From positions 116,569 to 180,568 of the forward strand of contig NZ_FORY01000001.1 of assembly GCF_900114135.1 (NCBI RefSeq): a stretch of DNA of 64,000 nt, read 5' to 3'. A program made the position numbers and the translations under genes. Position 1 is the first letter of the stretch; each line of letters opens with the position of its first letter. This stretch comes from Celeribacter halophilus. Its GTDB lineage: Bacteria; Pseudomonadota; Alphaproteobacteria; Rhodobacterales; Rhodobacteraceae. The notes beneath the pieces were generated by a model that was given only the letters and a program-made list of their open reading frames with translations, was not told the origin of the DNA and did not search any database. This document shows positions 8,764 to 18,300 of the stretch, piece after piece.

Positions 8764-9593
8764 ACCACACCCAGATTGGCACAGACCGCACGGGTCAGGG
8801 TCGGGCGGTTCAGCGTGTAGAAATGCAGGTTTTCGACCCCTTCCTTGATCAGTTTCTCGCACAGTTTGGTGCACAGATCGACCGAGAGCTTGTGGTGGTC
8901 TTGCGAATGTTCAAAGGCCGCCTCGTAGCTGATCGGGATCGGCGTGCCACAGGCCGAAGCGAATCGCTGGATGCCTTTCCAGCTTGTGATCGGCAGGATG
9001 CCGGGGATGATCTCGCCCTTGATGCCTGCGCGCGCGCAGCGGTCACGGAAGCGGAAGAAATTCTCCGGCTCGAAGAAAAACTGCGTGATGGCAGAATCAG
9101 CGCCCGCTTCGAATTTCTGTTTCAGCCATGTGATGTCGGAGGTCTCGTCCTCTGCATCGGGATGCGGGTCGGGATAGGCCCCGACGCGGATTTTGAAATC
9201 TCCGGTCTCCTTGAGCGCCGCGATCAGTTCGACGGAATTGGCAAACCCGCCTTCCGCGGGGGTGAACTTGCCCGCGTCCTTGGGCGGGTCTCCCCGAAGC
9301 GCGACGATCTCGTTCACGCCGACTTCCTTGTAACTGTTTGCAATGGCAAGGGTTTCTTCTTCCGTCGCATTCACGCAGGTCAGGTGTGCCGCGACGTTCC
9401 AGCCGTATTTGCGCGTCAGCAAGGCCACCGCGTCATGGGTCAGCTCCCGCGTGGTGCCGCCCGCGCCATAGGTGACGGAGACAAACCCGGGCTGCATGTC
9501 CCGAAGCGCCTGAACCGTTTCGAACAGGCTGAAACAGGCTGCGATATTCTTCGGCGGGAAGAATTCGAAAGAGATATTGGGCGCTTTGGTCAT
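8760..9593 (-). CDS. metF: methylenetetrahydrofolate reductase
   Basis: A 277-residue FAD-dependent TIM-barrel enzyme reducing 5,10-methylene-THF to 5-methyl-THF, the methyl donor for methionine synthesis. Visible are the N-terminal ISFEFFPPKN with the catalytic Glu, VSVTYGAGGTTRE, AHLTCVN, and IVALRGDPP, which fits the flavin/folate pocket. Length is close to E. coli MetF (296). It is divergent from a MetR-like LysR gene across 94 bp carrying repeated TGAGA half-sites, the classical metR/metF-type arrangement. Confidence 0.97.
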   Translation of the reverse strand: MTKAPNISFEFFPPKNIAACFSLFETVQALRDMQPGFVSVTYGAGGTTRELTHDAVALLTRKYGWNVAAHLTCVNATEEETLAIANSYKEVGVNEIVALRGDPPKDAGKFTPAEGGFANSVELIAALKETGDFKIRVGAYPDPHPDAEDETSDITWLKQKFEAGADSAITQFFFEPENFFRFRDRCARAGIKGEIIPGILPITSWKGIQRFASACGTPIPISYEAAFEHSQDHHKLSVDLCTKLCEKLIKEGVENLHFYTLNRPTLTRAVCANLGVV

Positions 9594-9641
9594 GGTGTCG
9601 TCCTCACTGTCTGGAGCGGTCTTGTGTCACGGCTTGGCATG

Positions 9642-9677
9642 TGAGACAAATTCATAATTCTCAAGATAAACATGAGA
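9642..9677. promoter_or_regulatory. candidate MetR operator half-sites between metF and metR
   Basis: Three alternating half-sites, TGAGA 9642-9646, TCTCA 9659-9663 and TGAGA 9673-9677, make two overlapping inverted repeats in the divergent promoter region. MetR in enterics binds a TGAA...TTCA palindrome; the middle part here includes AAATTCATAATTC. Assignment as MetR sites is inference from position. Confidence 0.45.
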
Positions 9678-9687
9678 GCCATTCACT

Positions 9688-10593
9688 ATGCACCTCGAAT
9701 TCCGCCATTTGCGCACGATCAAGGCCATCTATGAAGAGGGCGGGCTGGCCCGTGCCGCCGACCGTCTCAACATCACCCAATCCGCGCTCAGCCATCAGGT
9801 CAAAGGGCTTGAAGCGCAAGCGGGGGTGGAGCTTTTCGTGCGCCGCTCGAAACCGCTGAAGCTCTCGCCTGCGGGGATGCGGCTTCTGGCGCTGGCCGAA
9901 GATGTTCTGCCCAAGGTCGAGACGCTCGAAGACGAATTTCGCGGCATCGAGGCGGGCACATCGGGGCGGCTGCATATCGCAATGGAATGTCACGCCTGCT
10001 TCGACTGGCTCTTTCCGGTGTTGCACCAGTTCCGCGAAGCATGGCCCGATGTGGATATCGACATCCGCCAACGCCTTGCTTTCGGTGCACTTCCGGCGCT
10101 CGAACGCGAGGAGGTGGACTTCGTGATCTCGTCTGACCCCGACAAGATCAACGGCGTCACCTTTGTGCCGCTGTTCAACTACGCGCCCATGTGCGCCATG
10201 TCCTCCAAATCCCCGCTGACGCAAAAGGCCTATGTCGAGGCGGAGGATTTTCGGGACCAGACCCTGATCACCTATCCGATGGAGCGCACGCGTCTGGATG
10301 TGTTCAAAGACCTCCTGATCCCCGCAGGGATCGAACCCGCGCAACAGCGCAAGGTCGAGTTGACGGATGTGATCCTGATGCTTGTCGCTGCCGGTCGCGG
10401 GGTGGCGGTTCTGCCCAACTGGGTGATGCGCGACATTCGCAACCTGCCGGATTACGCCGTGCGCCCGCTGACCGCGAACGGCGTCACGCGGACCATGTAT
10501 GCCGCCGTGCGGGACGCCGATCTCGACAAACCCTACATGACGCATGTGCTGAAGATCGCGAAATCCGAGGCGGTAAAGCTCCAGCGCGGCTGA
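9688..10593 (+). CDS. metR: LysR family regulator, probable MetR
   Basis: A 301-residue LysR-type regulator. The N-terminal winged helix (residues 1-60) contains LARAADRLNITQSALSHQVKGLE. The effector domain begins about residue 90 with GRLHIAMECHACFDWLFPVL, which closely resembles MetR, whose co-inducer is homocysteine. Residues DVILMLVAAGRGVAVLPNW are also typical. It would activate metF and other methionine genes. It starts 94 bp from divergent metF, which supports the name. Confidence 0.85.
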   Translation: MHLEFRHLRTIKAIYEEGGLARAADRLNITQSALSHQVKGLEAQAGVELFVRRSKPLKLSPAGMRLLALAEDVLPKVETLEDEFRGIEAGTSGRLHIAMECHACFDWLFPVLHQFREAWPDVDIDIRQRLAFGALPALEREEVDFVISSDPDKINGVTFVPLFNYAPMCAMSSKSPLTQKAYVEAEDFRDQTLITYPMERTRLDVFKDLLIPAGIEPAQQRKVELTDVILMLVAAGRGVAVLPNWVMRDIRNLPDYAVRPLTANGVTRTMYAAVRDADLDKPYMTHVLKIAKSEAVKLQRG

Positions 10594-10713
10594 GAGACAG
10601 GCGGAAAATGCGGGGCAGGGAGGTTTTCTTGCCGCGCACCCTTGGCAGGACGGGCTTGTCGGCGTATACGCGCGGTCTGAACATCTTACACATTTTACGC
10701 CCCGGAGCCTCCC

Positions 10714-11502
10714 ATGCAAGGCAGTGCCAATCTTAACGTCATGATCAAAGCCGCGCGCGCCGCAGGCCGCTCGCTGGTGAAAGACTTCCGCGAGGTCGAA
10801 AACCTTCAGGTGTCGACGAAAGGCGCAGGGGACTTTGTCTCCAAAGCCGACATCCGCGCCGAAGAGATCATCCGCGAGGCTCTGATGGAGGCGCGCCCCA
10901 ACTACGGCTGGGTTGGCGAGGAAAGTAAACCTGTCGAGGGCAAGGACCCGACACGCCGCTGGATCGTCGATCCGCTGGATGGCACCACCAACTTCCTGCA
11001 CGGTCTGCCGCATTGGGCCGTTTCCATCGCTCTGGAACATCGCAACGAAATCGTCTCCGCCGTGGTCTTCGATCCGGCCAAGGGCGAATTGTTCTGGGCC
11101 GAGAAGGGCGCAGGCGCGTGGATGAACGACATGCGCATTCGTGTTTCGGGCCGCACCAAGATGATCGAAGGCATTTTCGCCACGGGTCTGCCCTTTGGCG
11201 GTCGCGGCGATCTGCCCGACACCCTGCGCGATCTGGCGCGGCTTTTGCCCGCCACCGCCGGTGTGCGTCGCTGGGGCGCGGCATCGCTTGATCTCGCCTA
11301 TGTGGCCACGGGCCGCTATGACGGGTACTGGGAACGCCGCCTCAACTCTTGGGATATGGCGGCCGGTGTGCTTCTGGTGAAAGAGGCCGGAGGTCTGGTC
11401 CAAGGGCTGAACCCTGAGGACAACCCCGTGGAAAGCGGCGAAGTGATTTGCGGCAATGAAGCAATGTTTGACCGTTTCGCCTCGGTGATCCGCTCCGCTT
11501 GA
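10714..11502 (+). CDS. suhB: inositol-1-monophosphatase family (SuhB)
   Basis: A 262-residue Mg2+-dependent phosphatase of the inositol monophosphatase superfamily. It shows the metal-binding motifs GEESKP near residue 68, DPLDGTTNFLHGLP near residue 88, and SWDMAAGVLLVKEAGG in the C-terminal half. The enzyme hydrolyses inositol phosphates. In E. coli the SuhB protein also joins ribosomal antitermination complexes, but that cannot be read here. Start ATG is preceded by CGGAG. It is convergent with the rhomboid gene. Confidence 0.93.
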   Translation: MQGSANLNVMIKAARAAGRSLVKDFREVENLQVSTKGAGDFVSKADIRAEEIIREALMEARPNYGWVGEESKPVEGKDPTRRWIVDPLDGTTNFLHGLPHWAVSIALEHRNEIVSAVVFDPAKGELFWAEKGAGAWMNDMRIRVSGRTKMIEGIFATGLPFGGRGDLPDTLRDLARLLPATAGVRRWGAASLDLAYVATGRYDGYWERRLNSWDMAAGVLLVKEAGGLVQGLNPEDNPVESGEVICGNEAMFDRFASVIRSA

Positions 11503-11574
11503 GTTGCTGCTCGGCCCCCTGTGGGTGTGCTTGCGGCTTGGCGCAGGCACGATGCCGGAATTGATATAAATAGA

Positions 11575-11606
11575 AATGCCTGTCGCTGATGCGGCGGGCA
11601 TTTTTT
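11575..11606. terminator. Rho-independent terminator downstream of suhB
   Basis: A 12-bp stem AATGCCTGTCGC/GCGGCGGGCATT, with two G-U pairs, has loop TGAT (11587-11590) and a tail of six T. It lies between convergent suhB and the rhomboid gene. Confidence 0.85.
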
Positions 11607-11655
11607 ATGGTCTGTTCTCTGATTGCGTCATGACCAAGGTCTTGTAACGCACCCC

Positions 11656-12405
11656 TTAGCGGCGGCGTCTGCGCACTACCGGAACAGAGCTTCGGGCAAA
11701 GCGGTATTGGGCCTGCGCGTGGGTCGGGTGGCCGTGGGTCCGTGCCCAATAGGCCGTGCCGCCCAGTTTTTTCCACACCGGATAGGCCGCGATCACACCG
11801 GCGACAAACCCGCCGATATGCGCCAGATGGGCCACCCCACCCGCATCCGCTGTCGATCCCATTTCCGCGAAAAGCTGCAAGCCGAACCAGACCCCCAGCA
11901 TGATCCATGCGGGCATTGGGAAAACCTTGAAAAAGATGATGAAAATGAAAAGCACATCCACGCGTGCCTTGGGAAAGAGCAAGAGATAACCGCCCATCAC
12001 CCCCGCAATCGCGCCTGAGGCCCCGACCATGGGAATCTGCGAGAAGGGCGCGGCGATATATTGGGCGAATCCGGCGGCCAGACCGCAGAAGAGATAGAAA
12101 CCGAGATAGCGTAGATGCCCCATCTCGTCTTCGAGATTGTCCCCGAAAATCCAGAGAAACAGCATGTTCCCCGCGATATGCAACAGCCCGCCATGCATGA
12201 ACATGGAGGTGAAAAACGTGTAATACCCCTCGCCATAACTGATCCGCGCGGGCAGCAGCGCATAGTCGGAATAAATCTGCAAAAGCGCACGGTCATCGCC
12301 ATAGCTGGGCAGCATGGCCATAAAGACCGCGATGTTGAGCGCGATCAGCACATAGGTGACCAAAGCAGGCCGGCGGGAGGGATTATGGTCACGTATCGGA
12401 AACAT
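11656..12405 (-). CDS. rhomboid family intramembrane serine protease
   Basis: A 249-residue multipass membrane protein with six or so hydrophobic segments. The catalytic dyad is visible as Ser130 in VGASGAIAGVMGG and His196 in VAHLAHIGGFVAG. The conserved HGGLLHIAGNMLFLWIFG segment in the second membrane helix is present. Rhomboids cleave transmembrane segments of other membrane proteins; the substrate is unknown. The tail after residue 205 is basic and ends in RRRRR, presumably cytosolic. It follows the tRNA-Leu region on the opposite strand. Confidence 0.93.
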   Translation of the reverse strand: MFPIRDHNPSRRPALVTYVLIALNIAVFMAMLPSYGDDRALLQIYSDYALLPARISYGEGYYTFFTSMFMHGGLLHIAGNMLFLWIFGDNLEDEMGHLRYLGFYLFCGLAAGFAQYIAAPFSQIPMVGASGAIAGVMGGYLLLFPKARVDVLFIFIIFFKVFPMPAWIMLGVWFGLQLFAEMGSTADAGGVAHLAHIGGFVAGVIAAYPVWKKLGGTAYWARTHGHPTHAQAQYRFARSSVPVVRRRRR

Positions 12406-12492
12406 GCGCCCAATGTGGCGGGCATTTAGACAAGGTCAAGTCAAACTCGACTTTACACCGCCACTTTGATGGCTATTGTCTGCGCACCGCGT

Positions 12493-12580
<88 letters not shown>

Positions 12581-12629
12581 GTGATTTCTAGGGGGTAGTC
12601 TTCCCCTATGATGCGCCCATCCGCACTGC

Positions 12630-13745
12630 CTAGTTCACATTACAGCACCCGTAGAGCGTTTCCGTTTGCCCGCCGCTGATGGCACGGTTCAGGATCAGGG
12701 ACATGGAATAGGTAATGTCGGACATGCCATCGGAACAGGACGTCTGATCGAGCGTGCCCGAATAGCGTTGTGCGCCGAAGGTGTAGGGATAGCCGCCACC
12801 TATGGCGGGTGTGGTTTGGGTGAGCGAGGTGATCGGGTCCGCTCCGTTTATGAGCGAGGTATATTCCACCGAGCGATCCTGGGCGATGGTCAAGGTCCAG
12901 AACGGCTCCGTTCCGCGACAGGTCAGCCCCAGTGGAAAGCCGTTCACGGTCGTGGTGCCACCGCTCTCGGCGGCGCGGGTGAGGTAGCCCATATGGACGT
13001 AACCGATCTGGCCGTTGAGCGTGATCTGGCCCCAGTCCTCGGACGCCCGCGCGTTGAGGCTGACCACCGAATTTGGGGTGAGCCCGCCGAGCCGTGCGCC
13101 CGTCACGCTTGGCGCATCGCGGACCCAGAGCATGTCATCCGCCGCCACACCCGTCACGGTAAACACCGCAGGCAGGGGGCCGCCATCGGGGGCGATATTC
13201 GGATCAACCCCGTCGCTCGGCGCGGGCAGGGTGTTGGCTGCTGTCAGATAGGCTGTGCTGACCCAGCCCACATTGCCACCGAAACCGATCATCGCCCATG
13301 TGCCGCCCTCGGCCATCTGGATGACATGCACCAAGGTCTCGTTGCGCAGCGCACCGATGGCGGCAAATTCTGTGCCTGCACCACCGCGCACCACCAGCCC
13401 GCCGTCGGGATCGTCTGCGGCAATGCCGGTGACAACATTGGCGCCGATCACCGCAGGAGGCGGTGTGGAGGAGGCGAGATAGGCCGTCGAGACCCAGCCC
13501 AACTGGTCGCCATATTGGATCTGCGCCCATGTCTGCGCAAAGTTCCGCCCCAGAACCTCGACCATCGTATGCTCCTCCAGATCGCCAATATCGGCGGAGG
13601 ACGCATTCGGGCCTTGGCGGACGTTCAACGTGTCGCCATCCGCAATGCCGACAACCTCCATCATCTCGGCTGAGGCTCCCAAGGCGGAGACGGTCAGACC
13701 AAGAGCGAAAAGCGACATATGCGCAGCGGGGAAGAGACGGGACAT
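12630..13745 (-). CDS. exported protein with three SH3b domains and a COG3650-like C-terminus
   Basis: 371 residues with an N-terminal signal peptide (SRLFPAAHMSLFALGLTVSA, cleaved near GASAE). Three bacterial SH3-type repeats follow. The first begins DGDTLNVRQGPN and ends QLGWVSTAYL, the second begins GGLVVRGGAGTEF and ends NVGWVSTAYL, and the third begins DDMLWVRDAPS and ends QIGYVHMGYL. The C-terminal part (about 280-371) contains CRGTEPFWTLTI, like uncharacterised envelope domains with a GxEPFW signature, and ends in a Cys pair. SH3b repeats suggest binding to peptidoglycan or another envelope ligand. The ATG at 13743-13745 is chosen because the signal peptide begins there. It is last in a row of five exported-protein genes. 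Confidence 0.8.
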   Translation of the reverse strand: MSRLFPAAHMSLFALGLTVSALGASAEMMEVVGIADGDTLNVRQGPNASSADIGDLEEHTMVEVLGRNFAQTWAQIQYGDQLGWVSTAYLASSTPPPAVIGANVVTGIAADDPDGGLVVRGGAGTEFAAIGALRNETLVHVIQMAEGGTWAMIGFGGNVGWVSTAYLTAANTLPAPSDGVDPNIAPDGGPLPAVFTVTGVAADDMLWVRDAPSVTGARLGGLTPNSVVSLNARASEDWGQITLNGQIGYVHMGYLTRAAESGGTTTVNGFPLGLTCRGTEPFWTLTIAQDRSVEYTSLINGADPITSLTQTTPAIGGGYPYTFGAQRYSGTLDQTSCSDGMSDITYSMSLILNRAISGGQTETLYGCCNVN

Positions 13746-13812
13746 GCGGAAAACCTCGAATTGAAAAGAATTAGGGCGACCCGCTCTGAGCGGCGGGTCG
13801 CGCCCTGTCATG

Positions 13813-14238
13813 TTATTTGTAGCAGCTTGCCGCGATCTTTTCGGCAGGGACTCTCTCTTTGATCATCTCGATGATCTCGCCGGTTTTGCAAACCTGAACA
13901 TGTTTGACGGTCTTGGCTTGTGCTTGGCGTGCCTGAGCCTCACCGATGACCGGGGAAATTTTCATGGCTTGCGCATTCTTCTCGATCACCTCGCCTTTGA
14001 CCGGATCGAGTTTCATGTATCCCTCTGCTCTGAGGGTTTGCACCTCGGCACTTTCTTCAGGCGTATCGGGGTCGCCGAAGTGGATATAATCCCCGCCGAG
14101 TTTTTCCGAGAGCCAGCAGCCGATCGCATCTTTGTTCTCGGCATAGCACACGTCATAGGGGCGTGCCTGTGCAGACAGCGGCAGGATGAGGCCAAGCGTG
14201 GCTGCGGCGAGAAGGTTCTTTGTCGTGAAAAGGGTCAT
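13813..14238 (-). CDS. exported hypothetical protein, four Cys
   Basis: 141 residues; the signal peptide runs to LPLSAQA about residue 25. The mature part has four cysteines (DVCYAE, IGCWLS, VQVCKT, ASCYK), likely two disulfides, and a charged helical region rich in Gln/Ala. No family was recognised. AAGGACAAC precedes the ATG. It sits 67 nt upstream of the SH3b gene on the same strand and 49 nt after the Tat-type gene. Confidence 0.75.
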   Translation of the reverse strand: MTLFTTKNLLAAATLGLILPLSAQARPYDVCYAENKDAIGCWLSEKLGGDYIHFGDPDTPEESAEVQTLRAEGYMKLDPVKGEVIEKNAQAMKISPVIGEAQARQAQAKTVKHVQVCKTGEIIEMIKERVPAEKIAASCYK

Positions 14239-14287
14239 AGTGTTGTCCTTGTTGGAAATATTGAGGTGGTCAGAAGCCGGTCGAGGA

Positions 14288-14728
14288 TCAATCGCGCTTC
14301 ATAGCGTCGGAGAGTGATTTGGACGGTGCGGAACCTTTTCCGTGAATGTGCAGATCCAGCATGTAGGTGGCTTCACCAACGGGGAATTTCACCGAGATGT
14401 CGTTGACCATCTTGCACGGACCGCACCAGATATCGCCAAGCGCCTTCATTCCGGAGGCCACGAACTCTCCATCCTCACCGATGTGTTTGGCGACGGTTTT
14501 CAAAACAAAGGCCGGACGATCCGCGCCCTTGAGGCCGTTGAGCATTTTGATCTCGCTGCCCGTGAGGGAATACGGGTTGATCGGCTTACTGCCGGGATTT
14601 TTCTTGATGATAATATCGACGCCCGGAATCGGATCATCGCCGCCAATGGCCAGCGCGGGAGAAAGCCCCGCCATCATGCTCACCCCGATGGCGGCTGCGC
14701 CGAGTAAAAATCTGCGTCTTGAAGTCAT
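14288..14728 (-). CDS. exported hypothetical protein with Tat-type signal and CGPC motif
   Basis: 146 residues. The N-terminus SRRRFLLGAAAIGVSMMAG is a good twin-arginine signal (SRRxFL), with cleavage near ALA at about residue 27. The mature protein contains DIWCGPCKMVND, a thioredoxin-like CGPC placed late in the sequence (residues about 100-103). The expected thioredoxin fold elements before it (about 30 residues from the start) are not evident. No family was recognised; the CGPC may be coincidental, a disulfide or a metal site. It belongs to the exported-protein gene row. Confidence 0.75.
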   Translation of the reverse strand: MTSRRRFLLGAAAIGVSMMAGLSPALAIGGDDPIPGVDIIIKKNPGSKPINPYSLTGSEIKMLNGLKGADRPAFVLKTVAKHIGEDGEFVASGMKALGDIWCGPCKMVNDISVKFPVGEATYMLDLHIHGKGSAPSKSLSDAMKRD

Positions 14729-14822
14729 GAGTTTATCTTTCGAACTTGGAGAGTAGAAAGGGGCGCGGAGGTCATGGGGACCGCCTGCGCCTTTAGCAGC
14801 GGTTCATTCGCAAAGCGCAGAA

Positions 14823-15194
14823 TTATTTCATTTCGCTAACCGCCCAATCATTGGCCAGTCTGCCGCGCGAGGTCACGTCGGATTTCAACACCTGATCCCC
14901 CTGAGTTTCAGCGCGCATCTTTGTGGGGAGTTTTTCGATCGAGAGTTTGGAAATCTGCTCTTTCGTGGGGACGAGAATCTCATTGATCCCGCCGTTATCA
15001 ACCGCCGCAATGCCGCCGCGACATCCAAGCTGGCCATTCTCATAAACGCCAGTTGTGCCGCCCCTGCTATGACAGTCTTTGACAAACGCGTAATACTCAC
15101 CCACCGACATGGAAAATGCGGGGGACATTGCACCAACGAGCGTGCCAAATGCGATGGTGCCAGTCAGTGCGACTTTGCGAAAATTCAGGGTCAT
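14823..15194 (-). CDS. exported hypothetical protein
   Basis: 123 residues from the ATG at 15192-15194. The N-terminus TLNFRKVALTGTIAFGTLVG with AMSPAFS is a good signal peptide. An in-frame ATG 16 codons earlier (15242) and one at codon 12 lack better ribosome sites. The mature protein has two cysteines (KDCHSRGG and LGCRGG) and no recognised domain. It lies 122 nt downstream of the large repeat protein, same strand. Confidence 0.72.
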   Translation of the reverse strand: MTLNFRKVALTGTIAFGTLVGAMSPAFSMSVGEYYAFVKDCHSRGGTTGVYENGQLGCRGGIAAVDNGGINEILVPTKEQISKLSIEKLPTKMRAETQGDQVLKSDVTSRGRLANDWAVSEMK

Positions 15195-15316
15195 GATTGT
15201 ATCTTTCATAAAGTTGAATTGAAGCGCCTCAAATGCGGCCACTCACTGATGACAAACCCGTGAGAGATAAGCGATATCGACCCCGTGCTATCCAATAACA
15301 CGGGGTCAACGAATTG

Positions 15317-18300
15317 TTATTTAATGCAAATTCCATTCAGCTTGATTTTGCATTTCTCCCCGTCCACCGCATCTTCCGACGGGGCGGATGGCGTGATCTG
15401 GATGGCGAGACATTTGCCGTTGATCATCGGTAGGCCGTTGGTGCAACCGCATTGCGTGGCCGAGATGTTCTTGGCGTTTTCTTGGTCGATACAGGCGCAG
15501 ATGTCACCGCGTTCATAGGTCGAGCGCAGGTCACATTGCAGCGCGGGCGTGGGCTCAGGCACGGGCGCAGGTGTTTCCGCGATGACTTCGACGCAGCCCT
15601 TGCCTTTGATCAACTCAAACCCTTTGACGCATTGGCAGGAAGTGGCGCTGCTCTGGGTCATGTTGGCGTAGCGACAGGCACAGCTTTCGCCCTGTTGCAC
15701 CGTGCTCACCGCATCGCAGCGAAGGGGCGGCGCGGGCATTGCGGGCAGCGTGGCCGTGACGCAAGAGCTCGCGCCCTTGTCTTGCAGGGGCAAGCCGAGC
15801 GCCTCGAACAGCGCATCGTCAAACTCGCGGCTCTCCGGCAGGCCAAGATCGCTGCGCAGTTTGGCCAGGGCGGTGTAAGTCTTTTGCCCCGGTTTGCCAT
15901 CAACAGGCCCCGCGTTGAGGCCGCGATCATTCATGAGTTTCTGGATCAGGGCCACGCGCTCCGTGCGGTTGGCCGGAACCCCGACTGCCGCACAGTTCTG
16001 GAACGAGCCACCTTTGCGCAGGGCGCTGACCGTCATGCGCAGGTCGATATAGGTTGAGGCACCTGGCGCAAGGTTGAGCGCGGGATTGGAACATGACAGC
16101 GCCGCGTTCACCACCGCGCCGCAAGTCCAGCCATTGCCCGACACCACCTGCGCCGCCACCATCCCCGGTGCGCCGCTCGTATCGGTCAGCACCAGCGGCC
16201 CGAGATAGGCCCCGTCGCCTGTATTGGTAACACGCAAGCGGAAGCCACAGTCATAGGTCTGGCTGATGCGATCGGGATCACAGCTTCCTGTTTGTTCCTT
16301 CACCATTGTCAAAACGGGACGCGGCACAGCGGGCACGGGTGTCGGCGTTTCGGGGCGCGGGAGCACGATGTCGGGTCGGGTTGATCCGATGCTGTCCGTG
16401 ACGACGATGGGGCCAACGGGTGTATCGGGCAGGGCGGGATCAAGGATCACCCCCGTATTGCCCACGGCGCTTACGGGGAAGGTGATCGGCGTGCAGACCT
16501 TTTCGTCCCCGACCGGTCCCGCAGGCGCACGCATGGACAGCGTCGGGATCGTGACCCAAGCGCAGTTCGTGATCGGCCCGCCGTTGATCAACTGCCCCCC
16601 AGGACCGGAGAAGGTCGCGGTGTAGGGCTGCGTGATTGTGGCGCTGCCATCGGCTTGCAGATAGTTCAGAAGCATTCCGGTGGCGTTGTTGAACCCTGCG
16701 GGCGTGCCTGTTGTTGGCCCCCAGCCGCCTGCGCCCATTGCATTGAAGGGCATCAGCGAGGTCAGCGGCGTTTGTGGGCCATGACCGCCCAATTCGTCAT
16801 AGATGTAGAACTGACGGTTGGTCGTCGTGTCGAAGTTCTCGAAATAGACGTTGATCTCACATTCCGCCGTCCAGATCCCGTCACCGCCACGCACAGCGGG
16901 GGCGCAGGTCTTGGTGATGTCGAGGCTCGGCTCGGGCGCAGGCGGCGGGGCGATTTCAAAGCAATCGCTGGCGAGCGGCTCGCCCTCTCCGACCACTTTG
17001 CCCAGACCGATCGAGACGCAGTTCTCCGCGCCGAAGAGGTCCATCGCGCCGTTCATCATCAGATCAACGGTCAGGGTCGAATAGCCCGAGGCGGGGAATT
17101 GTGCGCCGTCGATGCTGCACTCTGGTGTCGTGCCTTGGCCTGCGGGCGCATAGGGCGGGCTGGTGCAGGTCCACGGATCGGCGGAGGTGATGTTCAGGAT
17201 CGACCCCGCGCCGGAGTTCTGCCCGAAGGACAGGTTTTCCGAAAGCCACAGCGGCCCCGTGAAAGGCGCGTTGGTCGCGACCGTGAGCGTGCATTGATAG
17301 GGCTGGAACCAGACGGAGGAACCGAATGTCTGACGCGGGCCTGCCTCTTTGCACTGTTTCGAGACGTCAAAGACGGTTTCGACGGGCGGCTGCTCGACCT
17401 CGACACACTCCGCCGCGCCGACGACCTGATCCCCGATCCGCACCTGCGCGCAGTTCTCGAAGCCTTCATCGCCAAAGGCGCTCGTCGGGATCGACAGATA
17501 GGCATCAATCCGATGGCTCGGGTTGGCGTTGAAATCGGCGGCGGCAATCGTGCAGCTTGCGCCATTGGTGTAGGGCGGCTGCTGGCAATCCCATCCGTTC
17601 GGCATGGCGGGAGTGCCCTGCATGTTCAGCATATATTGCGTCGCGGGGCTGCCTGATGTGGTCGAGAACAGCTCGTCAAATGTCAGCGGATCGGTGATCG
17701 GCGCGCCGCTGCTCTGGGTGATGTAGATCGTGCAGGCATAAAAGGCATTTCCATCCTGCACCCCGCCCAGACGACAGGCTTTTTTCAAGGCAAATTCGGG
17801 CGGCTCGACCGACACGGGCAGGTCCAGAACCACGCAGTTGTCGGGCAGGCCCGCAATCGTATCGGTTTGCGGCGCGTCCACGGCGGGCGCGGCGCTGCGC
17901 TGGCCCGCGGCACCGATAAAGGAGGCGGGCAGAATGTCAGTCATGGGACAGTTGACCACCTGACCCTCTGACTCGCTTGCGGTGAAATCGAAGCTGACGT
18001 TGATCGTCGACGCCCCACCTGCGGCCAGCATATCGGCGGCGGTGAGTTCACAAAAGCCAGTCGATCCGGGGTTGTTGATCTGCTCCACACAGGACCACGG
18101 CTCGGTCGATGTGACATTCATCATCGTGCCCGCAATCGTCGTGGTCATGGGCGGCAAAGAGCCGAACATATCGGCGGCGAGGACATAGCTCCCCGTCGCA
18201 AGGTCCGTGCCTGTCACCTCGATCTGACAGTTCATCGTCATCAACCCCGATGCGCCCGCCTCAAGAGGATCGCAGCTTTTGTCGATAGAGCTACGCGGAA

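Noticed and set aside
9661..11601. Open frame of 646 codons on the minus strand opposite metR and suhB
   Set aside because: Both opposite genes are clear family members; the antisense product has no recognisable domain.
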